A stretch of 64,000 nucleotides of DNA from Phytopythium helicoides (Eukaryota > Oomycota > Peronosporomycetes > Pythiales > Pythiaceae). The notes beneath the pieces were generated by a model, which saw only the letters and a list, made by a program, of their open reading frames with translations, did no database searches and was not told the DNA's origin. The stretch is from NCBI GenBank assembly GCA_024867545.1, contig JANFNE010000035.1, positions 124,001-188,000 on the forward strand, in the 5' to 3' direction. The position numbers and the translations under genes were made by a program. The number at the start of each line of letters is the position of its first letter. Within the stretch, counting starts at the first letter, position 1. Of the stretch, positions 1 to 9,212 are shown piece by piece.

Positions 1-260
1 TCTTGGCAATCACGAGAAGCAACTGCATTGCTTCGACAACGCTCTGCGTCGGCTTGAATCGCTGCAAATACCCTCGCTTGAAGGGTTCGACGAGTGTGAG
101 GTCACTCAACGAAATCGATTCACGACAGAGCCTCACACAATGTCTAATCGAGCGAATGAAGGCATATAGACAGTCGATGCCAGACGTCCCCTCAATCCGT
201 TGCAACTGCTGACCCTGTGCTGCCACTTTCGATCCGCACGAAACCTGCCAATTCGATGAG
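1..260 (-). CDS. Partial unrecognised gene at left edge
   Basis: Read on the minus strand, this stretch stays open to the window edge, with plausible residue composition in a reading frame containing GIDCLYAF, LVEPFKRGY and MQLLLVIAK. The gene continues to the left outside the window. Its 5' end must lie to the right, in the short gap before MRE11 (ATG at 356), so the two genes would be divergent with a very small shared promoter. I found no in-frame ATG upstream; a short first exon around 281-310 is possible but I could not make its phase fit. I do not recognise the family. The plus-strand open frame over the same bases has an unnatural composition and is probably its shadow. Confidence 0.3.
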
Positions 261-355
261 TCATTCTCCAGCCAACTGCCTACTGAGAGCCCACGGTATA
301 TTCCCCCATAAGTGCGACGGCCGGCAAAAAGCGGCGGCAACTTGCACTCGCGACC

Positions 356-3115
356 ATGGAGCCTGCTGACGGAGACACCTTGCGGCTGCTGCTGTCGACC
401 GACAACCACTTGGGGTACGCCGAGAAGGACCCGGTGCGCGGCGAGGACTCGTTCCGCACGTTCCGCGAGGTGCTGCGGCTCGCGCGGCAGGAGCGCGTGG
501 ACCTGCTGCTGCTGGGCGGCGACCTCTTCCACGAGAACAAGCCGAGCCGCAAGACGCTGTACCAGACGATGAGCCTGCTGCGCCAGAACTGCATGGGCGA
601 CGGCGCCGTGCGCTTTCAGGTCGTCAGCGACCAGAGCCTCAACTTCCCCAACTTTGGCGTCGTCAACTACGAGGACCCAAACTACAACATCGAGCTGCCC
701 GTCTTCAGCATCCACGGCAACCACGACGACCCGTCCAGAGAGCACGGCTCCAGCGCGTCGGGAGGATCGCAGACCCTGGCAGCACTAGACCTGCTCAGCG
801 CGGCAAACTTTGTCAACTACTTTGGCAAGAGCGACCGCGCGGACGACGTCGAGGTCTTCCCCATTCTAGTCGTCAAGGGAAACACGCGCGTCGCCATCTA
901 CGGGCTCGGCAACATGCGCGACGAGCGTCTGCACCGCATGTTTGCGCAGCAAAAAGTGGTCTTCCGCCGCCCCGCCGAGCGGCCCGAAGAGTGGTTCAGC
1001 ATCTTTGTGGTGCACCAGAACCGAGACGACCGCGGCCGCGGCTCCAAGAACTGCCTCCCTGAAAGCTTCATCCCCGATTTTATTGACTTTGTGCTCTGGG
1101 GCCACGAGCACGAGTGCCTCGTCGAGGTGCAGGAGTCTCTCAAGGGAGAGTTCTACATCACGCAGCCGGGATCTTCCGTCGCGACATCTCTCGTCGAAGG
1201 AGAAGCGCGCGAGAAACGCATCGCGGTGCTAGAGGTCAACGGACAGAGCTTCCGCATGAGCTCCAGGTCACTGACGACTGTCCGCCCGTTCAAAATGACT
1301 GATGTCGTGCTTAGTGAGGTTGAGGAGCTGGACCCAAACGACCCTGATGTCGCGGATCACATCCGCGAGTATCTGGAAACTCGTGTCAATGAACTTCTAG
1401 ACGAGGCAGAGGTAGAGATGAAGCATCGCGAAGAGCAACAGCAGATTACTCTTCCAGATGAGCTTCGTCAAGTGCTTGTGCGGATTCGTGTTGAGCACAC
1501 AGGGTTTCCAGTGCTGGTCAACCAGCGCTTTGGCAGCAAGTTTGTGGGACGGGTTGCAAATCTGAACGACATTCTACTCTTTCATCGCAAGAAGCGTGAT
1601 CGCGTGTCTGCAGTGGATAAAAAGACTGACAAACTCCTCAAAGAATCACTGCAAGCTCCCATTCGCCCCAGGCGTCTGGACACAATCACTGTCGACGACA
1701 TTTTGAGCAAGAATTTGCACCTACCTGAACGAAAGCTAGTATTTCTACCGGAGAAGAACTTGGCAATCGCTCTCGAAGAATATGTGACCAAAAACGTGCC
1801 GTCTGCAATCGACGAATTCGTTGAAACAGTACTCGTCGATGTTCAAAAGGAAATGGCAACGCGGGAGGATACCAAGACCAAGCAAGATATTGTGAGCGTC
1901 CTCGAGAAGAAAAAGGAAAAATCAGAGGCTGAGCGATTACTTCAACTGGAAGAAGAGGCAGAAAGCGCATCCGCTCCTCCGCTCGCTGCTTCTGCTGATG
2001 ATTCCTATCGATTCCAGGGAGGTAGTAGTCGCCAAGGGGCGTCCAGATTTTATGCAGATGACCAAGATGATGACGAAGACAGCGCCGGATCAAGCAAACC
2101 AGCTGCAAAGCCTAGTCGATTTGGTACGACGCGGTCAATTGCTCCTGTTTCTATACCCAAAAGTGCGTCCACTGCGAGTCGCAAAGAAAGCTCCGATAGC
2201 GATTTTATGGGCGACAGCCCTGCTAAAAGTTCACGGAAGAACTCCCCAAAGAAGGCGCCTGCGAGCAAAAAGAAGGCACCTGCAGCCTCCAAGGCTTCCA
2301 CTCGAGCACCTCCTCGACGAGCCCCGGCACGATCAGCGACGCGTAGACCGATCAATGAACTGCTGTCGGACGACGAAGATGATGAAGATCGCGGTTTACG
2401 GAACTCACAAGTCGATATGAGTGATGCTGACGAAGATTATGAAGTCGACGGTGAAGAGGAGAGTGAGGCAACTGAGAGTCTACCACCAAGTTCTCGCCGC
2501 GCTGCTGCGTCAGGGAAGGGGAAAGCCAAGAAGAGCACAGCTGGCGCAGGACGAAAGCGCTTGCGTCAAAGTGCAACGACAACAACGGACGATGATGATG
2601 ATGACGATCTCCCTCGCAGCGCAAAGAAACGCCCCGCGCCAAGTGCTCGAGGAAAGGCGGCAACGGTGGAGAACGAGGTTGATTTGGTATCATCGAACGA
2701 GTCGGAGCCGAGTGAACCACCGCGAACGTTTGAGTCAAAACGATCGGCTCCTCCGCTTCCACGCGCACGACCTCAGCCAAAGATCAACGAAATGTTTGCG
2801 CGACAAGCAGCATCCCAGTCGCAGCTTAAGCGGCCGACCCAGGTAGACGAGCTGGAAAGCGATACTGACTTTACCCAGCTGACTGGCACGACTGCGGCAT
2901 CAGCTGTGCCAGCGACGCAGCAGTCAAATAGGCTGCGTGCAGCAGCGGCATGGCAAGGAGAGTCCCAGTCAGATATGTCGCAGTCGCAATCCCAGGCATT
3001 TGGTGGCGCGACAGGTGCAAATACAAAGCGCCGAAAGCTGCCATTGTCCATGGTGGCGTCACAGTCTGGAGGCGGTGGCGCGGCCAGGAAGGGCTGGGGA
3101 CGCACACGACGTTAG
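356..3115 (+). CDS. MRE11: MRE11 double-strand break repair nuclease
   Basis: Single-exon gene, 919 aa. MRE11 is the Mn-dependent 3'-5' exonuclease/endonuclease of the MRN complex (with RAD50 and NBS1), acting in the nucleus in break resection and checkpoint signalling. The phosphoesterase motifs are present in order: STDNHLGY (about residues 14-21), LGGDLFHENKPS (about 53-64), IHGNHDDP (about 119-126), FVVHQNRDD, and LWGHEHEC. The capping/DNA-binding region follows to about residue 430. From about 540 the protein is low complexity: acidic Asp runs alternate with Lys/Arg/Ser/Ala-rich stretches, ending in a Gly/Arg-rich tail. Animal and yeast MRE11 are roughly 700 aa, so the extra length is in this tail. 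The start is the first ATG of the frame and sits a few residues before motif I, as in other MRE11 proteins. The 3' end converges on the next gene with a gap of about 140 bp. Confidence 0.96.
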   Translation: MEPADGDTLRLLLSTDNHLGYAEKDPVRGEDSFRTFREVLRLARQERVDLLLLGGDLFHENKPSRKTLYQTMSLLRQNCMGDGAVRFQVVSDQSLNFPNFGVVNYEDPNYNIELPVFSIHGNHDDPSREHGSSASGGSQTLAALDLLSAANFVNYFGKSDRADDVEVFPILVVKGNTRVAIYGLGNMRDERLHRMFAQQKVVFRRPAERPEEWFSIFVVHQNRDDRGRGSKNCLPESFIPDFIDFVLWGHEHECLVEVQESLKGEFYITQPGSSVATSLVEGEAREKRIAVLEVNGQSFRMSSRSLTTVRPFKMTDVVLSEVEELDPNDPDVADHIREYLETRVNELLDEAEVEMKHREEQQQITLPDELRQVLVRIRVEHTGFPVLVNQRFGSKFVGRVANLNDILLFHRKKRDRVSAVDKKTDKLLKESLQAPIRPRRLDTITVDDILSKNLHLPERKLVFLPEKNLAIALEEYVTKNVPSAIDEFVETVLVDVQKEMATREDTKTKQDIVSVLEKKKEKSEAERLLQLEEEAESASAPPLAASADDSYRFQGGSSRQGASRFYADDQDDDEDSAGSSKPAAKPSRFGTTRSIAPVSIPKSASTASRKESSDSDFMGDSPAKSSRKNSPKKAPASKKKAPAASKASTRAPPRRAPARSATRRPINELLSDDEDDEDRGLRNSQVDMSDADEDYEVDGEEESEATESLPPSSRRAAASGKGKAKKSTAGAGRKRLRQSATTTTDDDDDDDLPRSAKKRPAPSARGKAATVENEVDLVSSNESEPSEPPRTFESKRSAPPLPRARPQPKINEMFARQAASQSQLKRPTQVDELESDTDFTQLTGTTAASAVPATQQSNRLRAAAAWQGESQSDMSQSQSQAFGGATGANTKRRKLPLSMVASQSGGGGAARKGWGRTRR

Positions 3116-3254
3116 CGAGGAGGCAAACAGAAACTAGCTAGCACAAGCATATGCCGAACTCAATGGCAATCCCGCTGACCAAACTATATCGACTATGTTT
3201 TTATGCAACTCGCGGGGACTAGTTGGATGGTCTGTTGACGAGACGCATCGGGAG

Positions 3255-5098
3255 CTACGACTCCATCGACTCCTGCGGAGGCGTCTTGGGGAGGCTCGAC
3301 GAGAGCTCCTCTTCCTTAGCTATGTCCTGGCGAACCCATGTCTTGTTCTGGAACCGCGGGCGCATTTGCGACGAGTAGTACGGGTTCCGCGGCGCAAACG
3401 TCTGGGCATTAGGGTTCAAGCTTCCACTTGCCGCTGACGTGTTTTCTTCTCCTCCAGCAGCGTTGTTTTCGCCCTCTGCGTTGGCAGCCTCCTCCTTCTT
3501 GGCGATGTTTGGGTTGACCCACGTGCGATTCTGGAACGGACGCGGTGCGCGACCTCCACTCGGGCGAGGATGATGGCCTTGTGGTGGGAACTGACCGTAT
3601 TGAGGCGGCATGCCGTGTGGGGGGAAGCCCATGCCGTAAGGGGGCGGGGCGAATCCCGGAGGCGGGTAGAACATTGGTCCACCATACTGCATAATTGAAA
3701 CAAGCACCGCAGTCAGCATGGCAATTCAATACAATGGGTGCAAGCACAGAGGTAGACAACGCACCGGAGGGAAGCCACCGTATCCAGGCGGGCCATTGAA
3801 CATGCCCATCTGAGGCCCACCACGTCCGTTCGGGCCAAACTTGTCCTTGCGATCATCGTTGTCCGGGGGTGGGAGCGGGGGTGCTACATTGCCGCCGCGC
3901 GACTCGCGCGAGTTTTTGTCCTCTTGCCTCCGCTTATTAGATCCACTGTTGCTGTCGTCGTTCTTGCGCTTCAGGGGGCGGTCGTTGCCCTTGTCGTCAC
4001 GATCACGCTTGTCGCGACCGCCCTGCTGAGGCCGCTCTGCCGATCGTCCACGTTTAGGCTTCTTGTTGGAGTTGAGGCTGTCGCGCGCGTCCAGCTCGGC
4101 TTGGTCAACATTCACGGGCGGGCCAAGGAGCTGCGCCAGCCGCCCGCTACGAGGCGCTTCGCTGTTTTTGTCGCCACCAGCCTTGCGCTTGGAGCCGGCC
4201 GCGCGGCTATCGTCGCGCTTCTGCTCGGATTGCTGAGCCTTGTTCTCGCGCTGCTTTTGCTGGGCCTTCTCGACGACACCGAAGCGCTGCGACCGCCGCG
4301 CGAGCACGTCGGCCGAGTCCTTGGACGCGGAGCTAAGCGAGCGGATCGACCCACGGCTGGACGTCAGCGAGACGAGCTTCTTGCCGTCGGTCGACGAGCT
4401 GCTCTTGAGGCTGATGACCCGCTTGGGCTCTTGCTTGGGTTCTTCCTTGGACTCGTCGGCCGCCGGCGCTCTCTCACTGAGCTTGGCTGGCTCGGCCGGT
4501 TGCTGATTCTGCCTCTCCTCTGCCTCGAGGCCCTTGAGCATGTCGCTGAGCCACTCTGCAAACTGCTGGGCCGACTCGTCGCCGATGAAGTCGACGAGGT
4601 CGTGGGCGATCTGCGTCATGTTCTTCTTGTTGCCGACCATGACGATGACGTACTCCTTCACGTTCGCAGAGAGAGATCACACACACACATACACGCCGTC
4701 ATTATCTCTTTTTCTTCTTCTCGGCCGCTCTCTTTTTCTCTCCGCCAGCGTCGGCTGGCCATGGGTGTCTGTTCCTCTTTTTCCCCACTCCTCCACACGC
4801 ATCCAGCCATGCAGCACACGCAACACGCAGCTCTCTCTTTCTACCACATACACACTGGAGCGTCTCCCCCACCACCAACGCCCTCGCGTCCCCCACCAGA
4901 GCCCGACGTCCACACGCCAGCCGCCGACTGTTGGAGAAGCAGCACACCTCAAGCGACCAGAGCGAGCGCACGTACCGCCATGACGTTGTCCACCTCCACG
5001 CCGAGCATCTCGGTCAGCTGCTGCCGCGCGCGCGCCTGGATCTGCGCCTTGCGCTCGTCCGTCAGCGCCAGAGGAAACACGTACGCGCCGTCCAGCAT
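3255..5098 (-). CDS. Nab2/ZC3H14-like N-terminal domain protein
   Basis: Three exons on the minus strand: 5098-4976, 4655-3765 and 3686-3255, giving 481 aa. Splice sites are GTACGT at 4975 and GTGCGT at 3764, with AG acceptors at 4656 and 3687. The intron of 320 nt is long for this window and full of pyrimidine tracts; the other is 78 nt. Joining exons 1 and 2 restores an N-terminal fold like that of Nab2/ZC3H14 (key stretch VMAEYVIVMVGNKKN), which in those proteins binds nuclear pore and export partners of poly(A) RNA. The middle is Lys/Arg/Asp/Ser-rich and disordered. The C-terminal part is Pro/Gly-rich and carries two copies of a motif of the form FQN[RK]TWV followed by IAK.EE. I see no CCCH zinc fingers, which the named family normally has, so the function is inferred only from the N-terminal domain. 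The start at 5098 is the ATG nearest the domain; upstream in-frame ATGs exist. Confidence 0.8.
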
Positions 5099-5212
5099 CT
5101 CGATCGCTTCCGCCGGCCCCCGCACTTTCTCGCTAATGAGGAAACCACTCGCGCCGGCGGGTCCGAAGAGCAGGTCGGGCAGGAGAAAGATCCGGGCCGG
5201 GTCGACGGGTCT

Positions 5213-5222
5213 TATATATATA
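5213..5222 (-). promoter_or_regulatory. Possible TATA element upstream of the Nab2-like gene
   Basis: A run of alternating T and A lies about 115 bp before the chosen ATG at 5098 on the minus strand. Oomycete promoters usually lack TATA boxes, so this may be only a short dinucleotide tract. If it is real, the transcript would begin downstream of it, which favours the ATG at 5098 over the upstream in-frame ATGs beyond about 5190. Confidence 0.25.
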
Positions 5223-7255
5223 CTTGGGTTTTGTATGAAATGAACATGGGTCGGGCTTGCGATGGATCGCTTTTCGACCTGGCGCATGGTGAGAAAGTGC
5301 GCAAAATGGAGTTGCTCGGCTCGTGGACGGCGGTGGACGCCAAGAAGGCGAAGGATGTGGAGCAGTGCGAGGTGGAGAAGCGTTTGCATGGGCATGACCA
5401 GTTGGTTACGTTAGCATCAACTTTTGTCGCGTCCAGCGGTGCCTGCAGTGAGCATTGGGCTCGTCCGGTTCGTCAGGTGTGGCGTCGATGAAGTTTGGTG
5501 ACGGCTTCAGTGGACGCGTGCAATGCTTTGCCCATCGCTGGCGAATCATTGAGAGCTTTCAGCTGCAGAGACTGCGTATCGCCGGCTTTTGGGTAGTGGA
5601 TATGAACACTGGTGCGAGCTCGATGTCGGCGGGGAGCTTGATCTCGACCTCGACCTCAACGGCCAACAGCACGATGAGTTGAATTGGCAGGGCTACAATC
5701 GCCGTAAATGGCGGATCGGTGAGCTCCTCGACTGGCTCAGTGACCCGCCCCTTGGTGTCCAATAGCGTTAGGGAAAACTCGGAGCAGCGGTGTCTTGGGC
5801 TCATCACATCCAAGTTGGATGTGGTGAGCGGCAGTGCGAAGACGTCGACGGGTCCAAGCAGACCCACGACCTTGGTGGTTCTTCGTCGAGCATAGGCTCA
5901 AGCGTTTCGATTGGCGCAGTGGACAGCTAGGTTGCGCGTGTTTGAAGCTGTTTTACGTCAGGCGGTGCGTCTGGGTTGATGTCGATCTCGTCGGGTAGCG
6001 ACGTGGTGAACTCTTCTGGTGGCTTTGTTGGACTCTTTGGAGGAAACGTGGCATTCTGTGGTGGCTCTACGTTGGTTTTTGGCGGCGCTAGATCCATTGA
6101 CACTGACTTGAACGTGCCAATGGGTGCAAGCTTGGTGACCACCTGTGTGTGTGTCGAGTGGGGTGCGTTTGTGTCTAACGCGGCTGGCTTGGTGACGCTT
6201 TCCAGCGGGTTCGCGAGCAGCGTCTCTACCAACAAGATGTTCGTGTTGGTGGAAATCCGTAGCGGACAGTCATCGCATGATTCTTTTGGACGAATCTAGC
6301 TCATTTGGTACTGTTAAGGAAGTCTTGAACTCTGTCGGCGCGAGTTTTGCAAGTTTGGTGGCGACGAGCACGGTAATCAATGACATGCTGCTTACAAGGG
6401 ATTTTGCTTATCGTTTCCACCGAGGGAAGCATCATCTCAGTGCCGGCAGGTAGCATGGAGGAAGCAAGTCGATGGTGAGTAGAGTAGCAAAATGAGTAGC
6501 GCCGAAATGGAGTCGTCGTCGGTGGCGGAGTGCAGTACAAATAACATAGGCGGTGACAAGACGCGCTGACTAAAACAGCAATGGTGCGTCTAACGACGTG
6601 CTAATCCTTACCAACATCACCACAACCACTAGAACCAACTTTGTCACGAGGTCTGGCTTTGCGAGGCCACGTGTAAGTGGCAATCAAATGCAGCGACCGC
6701 TGAGTCTGTTCGGTGTTCCTATCGAGCGCTATATGCAGAGAAGAAACGACGGAGTTGTCTGTGGCTAAACACAGCAAGAGCAACGAAGATGATAGCACTG
6801 CTGCCAGTGAATACATGTCTGACGCAACTCCCGTCCTGGTTGAGTAGCTGCATCGAGCTGAAGTGGATATGGCCATATGCAGAAAGTATTCAGAGCTCTT
6901 CAGGCCACTCACAGCTATTGTTCAGCGTGGTCAAACTCCGTTCTTATCGACCAGCTGTCAGACTTTATCCAAGTACGTTTCGTCCCCAAATCTCCAATTG
7001 CACTGATCTAAACATCGATCACATCACGAAAGTGGCCACATGACCACACCGCACGTACCCAACCACATGGCGGCGGGAAGGCTGCGCATCATTGCGCAAA
7101 TGAGACCAAGCGAGCACTCTACCAAAAGCTCTTGGCCACCGCAGCTCCTGTGATAGGTATAGGCCTCGCCACCCATGCAGCTGGTCGCTCCTCTGCTCGT
7201 CACTTGAGCTTCCGGCGGGCCAACACACTCGGAATCGCGCAGATTAAGCGGCGCC
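5223..7255. other. About 2 kb with no confident gene; possible Pro-rich relic
   Basis: No complete gene could be recognised. On the minus strand, 6235-5927 encodes a Pro/Thr/Lys-rich stretch and 5867-5559 a Val/Leu/Pro-rich stretch. They could be parts of one decayed gene or a spliced gene I cannot join. The plus strand is also open over 5976-6299 (Gly/Ser/Val-rich). The part at 6600-6912 has a hydrophobic minus-strand frame (MYSLAAVLSSSLLLLCLA) interrupted soon after. No domain, tRNA or repeat was seen. The last 200 bp before 7256 should hold the promoter of the next gene and possibly a missed leader exon. Confidence 0.35.
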
Positions 7256-8686
7256 ATGGCCGCCTGCGGGTTCTCGACCGAGCAATGGTACCTCTCGGCG
7301 CCTGGGGCCTCGAGCTTCCCGCCCAACTACACGCCGTGCGTTGCCAACGGTGTGTTCAACCAGCGCTGTGGCAGCTGCAACTGCAGGCAGATTGAGAGCG
7401 CGACCAACAGCAGCGGAGCTGTCGTGCAGTTCGTGTGGTGCATCCAGGACCAGGACTGCTCCGCCACGGTGTGCGGGTCTGGATCGGGGTCGGTGCCTGC
7501 AGGGAGTCCGACGACCTCGCCACCCGCGACGACTGCGCCAGCAGCGACCACAGCAGCACCAGTAGTGACCACAGCGGCGCCAGTAGCGACAACAGCGGCG
7601 CCAGTGGCGACAACAGCGGCGCCAGTGTCCACGACTGCTGCTCCAGCAGTGACCACAGCCGCTCCCGCGACGACGGCCCCTATCGCGACGACCGAGACGC
7701 CTGTAGGGACAGTGGCCGCTGCGAACTTCAGCGCCAGTGGAAGCAGTTGGGTCTCGACTGACGACAGCGCGTCCGACGCCTCGTACAGCGACTGGAGCGA
7801 CAGCTCAGCAGGGTCGAGTAGTGTGTCCGCCCAGAGTACCGCGACGGGTTCCTCATCAAAGACTGTCGTCGCGGCCGTGCTGATCGGAGTCGGCGTGCTA
7901 GTCATTGCACTTTTGTGCCTCTGCATCCGATCGAGTTGCAAGAAGCGCTCGGAACGACCAAACAAGCAGCTTGGAGCCACAGCAACCATGCCAACCGCAC
8001 GGCAGGACCTCGACTATCCACCAGCGTTCGGAATCATCACAGGCCAGCAGGGAAACCGTCCAGCAGCAACCGGTGGGCGGTCACGCTCGGGCTCTCGGGG
8101 AAATCGGTCCTCTCGTCCCGCTGTGCTAGGGTCACCTCAGTCGATCCCGATGATCGCAGCGAGCCAGGTGAGCAGCAACAGCGATGGCAACGGCAACGGC
8201 AACGCAATGAGCCAGTACTCCGGGGAATCGAGAGACACAAGGTCGTCGGGAGGATCCGTCTTCTCCGCCTCTGTAACCAACAATGGCGCCGCCATGTTCT
8301 CGGTCCACGGAGTTCGCCAAGCGCCAGCAAACAACCGAGGCCGACGAGTTCGTAGAGTGGAAGAGCGATCCACAGAGTCGTCGGACATGTTTGCACTGTC
8401 ACCAGGGCCGACGTCGAGTAGATCTGGCACGGCCGCGAGAGAAACGGCCGGGTTCAAGTGGTCAGTGTACTCGGACGATTCACAGGCGACGCACCACGAG
8501 CGATCGACCGTCGGCCGAGGCATGTCGTCCATGATCTCCGACTACAGCGACATTGACGGCAGGTCGACCCACTACCGAGACCGAGAGACGACTGGGTCCG
8601 TGACATCCTTCTTTTCGGACGACTCGGAATTCGACCTCGAGAGAGAACTGAGCCGCCACGGCCACAACAACAGTCACCACGTCTAG
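7256..8686 (+). CDS. Single-pass membrane protein with Thr-rich stalk (family member 1)
   Basis: 476 aa, no introns seen. Order of parts: a small Cys-rich N-terminal domain (residues 1-75; CGFSTEQWYLSAPGASSFP, then CGSCNC), a mucin-like stalk of repeated TTAAPV units (about 84-155), a Ser-rich linker, one membrane helix (about 203-225, TVVAAVLIGVGVLVIALL) followed by basic residues, and a Ser/Arg/Asp-rich cytoplasmic tail of about 240 aa. The stalk would be heavily O-glycosylated if outside the cell. No signal peptide is encoded at this ATG and an in-frame stop lies about 50 nt upstream, so either a leader exon was missed or the helix itself acts as the membrane signal. It is a tandem paralogue of the gene at 9213 and related to the one at 60993. 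The tail motif SVFSASV.N.GAA is shared with the 9213 gene. No known family recognised. Confidence 0.75.
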   Translation: MAACGFSTEQWYLSAPGASSFPPNYTPCVANGVFNQRCGSCNCRQIESATNSSGAVVQFVWCIQDQDCSATVCGSGSGSVPAGSPTTSPPATTAPAATTAAPVVTTAAPVATTAAPVATTAAPVSTTAAPAVTTAAPATTAPIATTETPVGTVAAANFSASGSSWVSTDDSASDASYSDWSDSSAGSSSVSAQSTATGSSSKTVVAAVLIGVGVLVIALLCLCIRSSCKKRSERPNKQLGATATMPTARQDLDYPPAFGIITGQQGNRPAATGGRSRSGSRGNRSSRPAVLGSPQSIPMIAASQVSSNSDGNGNGNAMSQYSGESRDTRSSGGSVFSASVTNNGAAMFSVHGVRQAPANNRGRRVRRVEERSTESSDMFALSPGPTSSRSGTAARETAGFKWSVYSDDSQATHHERSTVGRGMSSMISDYSDIDGRSTHYRDRETTGSVTSFFSDDSEFDLERELSRHGHNNSHHV

Positions 8687-9212
8687 CCGCCCACCAGCCT
8701 TGATGTTCTAGCCGTCATGTAGTATGCCTTGTAGCCTGTCGATAACTTATCAATCGCGTTTACCCCGACCGCAAGCTTTGACGTGTGCTCACGGCAAATG
8801 TCAGCCAAAGCCATTGGCCAATTGAGGACAGGCCGACCGTGCACGTCTGGGTCAGCGCGAACGCGAGACTCGTGGCTTTGCTGCATCCTTCGATGTAGCA
8901 GAGCTGGACGCACCAGGTGACGCTTGTGGGCTGGAGCGGTGCTCGCCCCACGTTCCAGTTCGAGGCGGCGCTGACTAGCATTGATAACAAATTATTAGTA
9001 CCTTTGAAATATTCTCATACAAAGAGTTATATAAATCCTTCTAGGCTATTGATTGCAGTTAGTATCGTGATGGGGAAGACGGGTTCGGCGGTTGATGTGT
9101 CAGAGTTTGCTGGAAGACGCGCTCGCTCCTGGCTGGCCACTCCGTAGCCGCCTCCGGCCGAGATGCAGGGCTCGAGCACCGATTGTGGGGCGGCCACTTC
9201 AAGATATTGAGC
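8687..9212. other. Intergenic region between tandem membrane-protein genes
   Basis: About 525 bp separate the two paralogues. It should contain the 3' untranslated region of the first and the promoter of the second. Around 8985-9060 it is AT-richer than its surroundings. I see no repeat, RNA gene or convincing small gene. Confidence 0.4.

Noticed and set aside
3924..5243. 439-codon plus-strand open frame
   Set aside because: It lies antisense to the Nab2-like gene, has Leu/Val/Arg-rich shadow composition, and would need to cross that gene's intron; the minus strand has the recognisable domain and splice sites.
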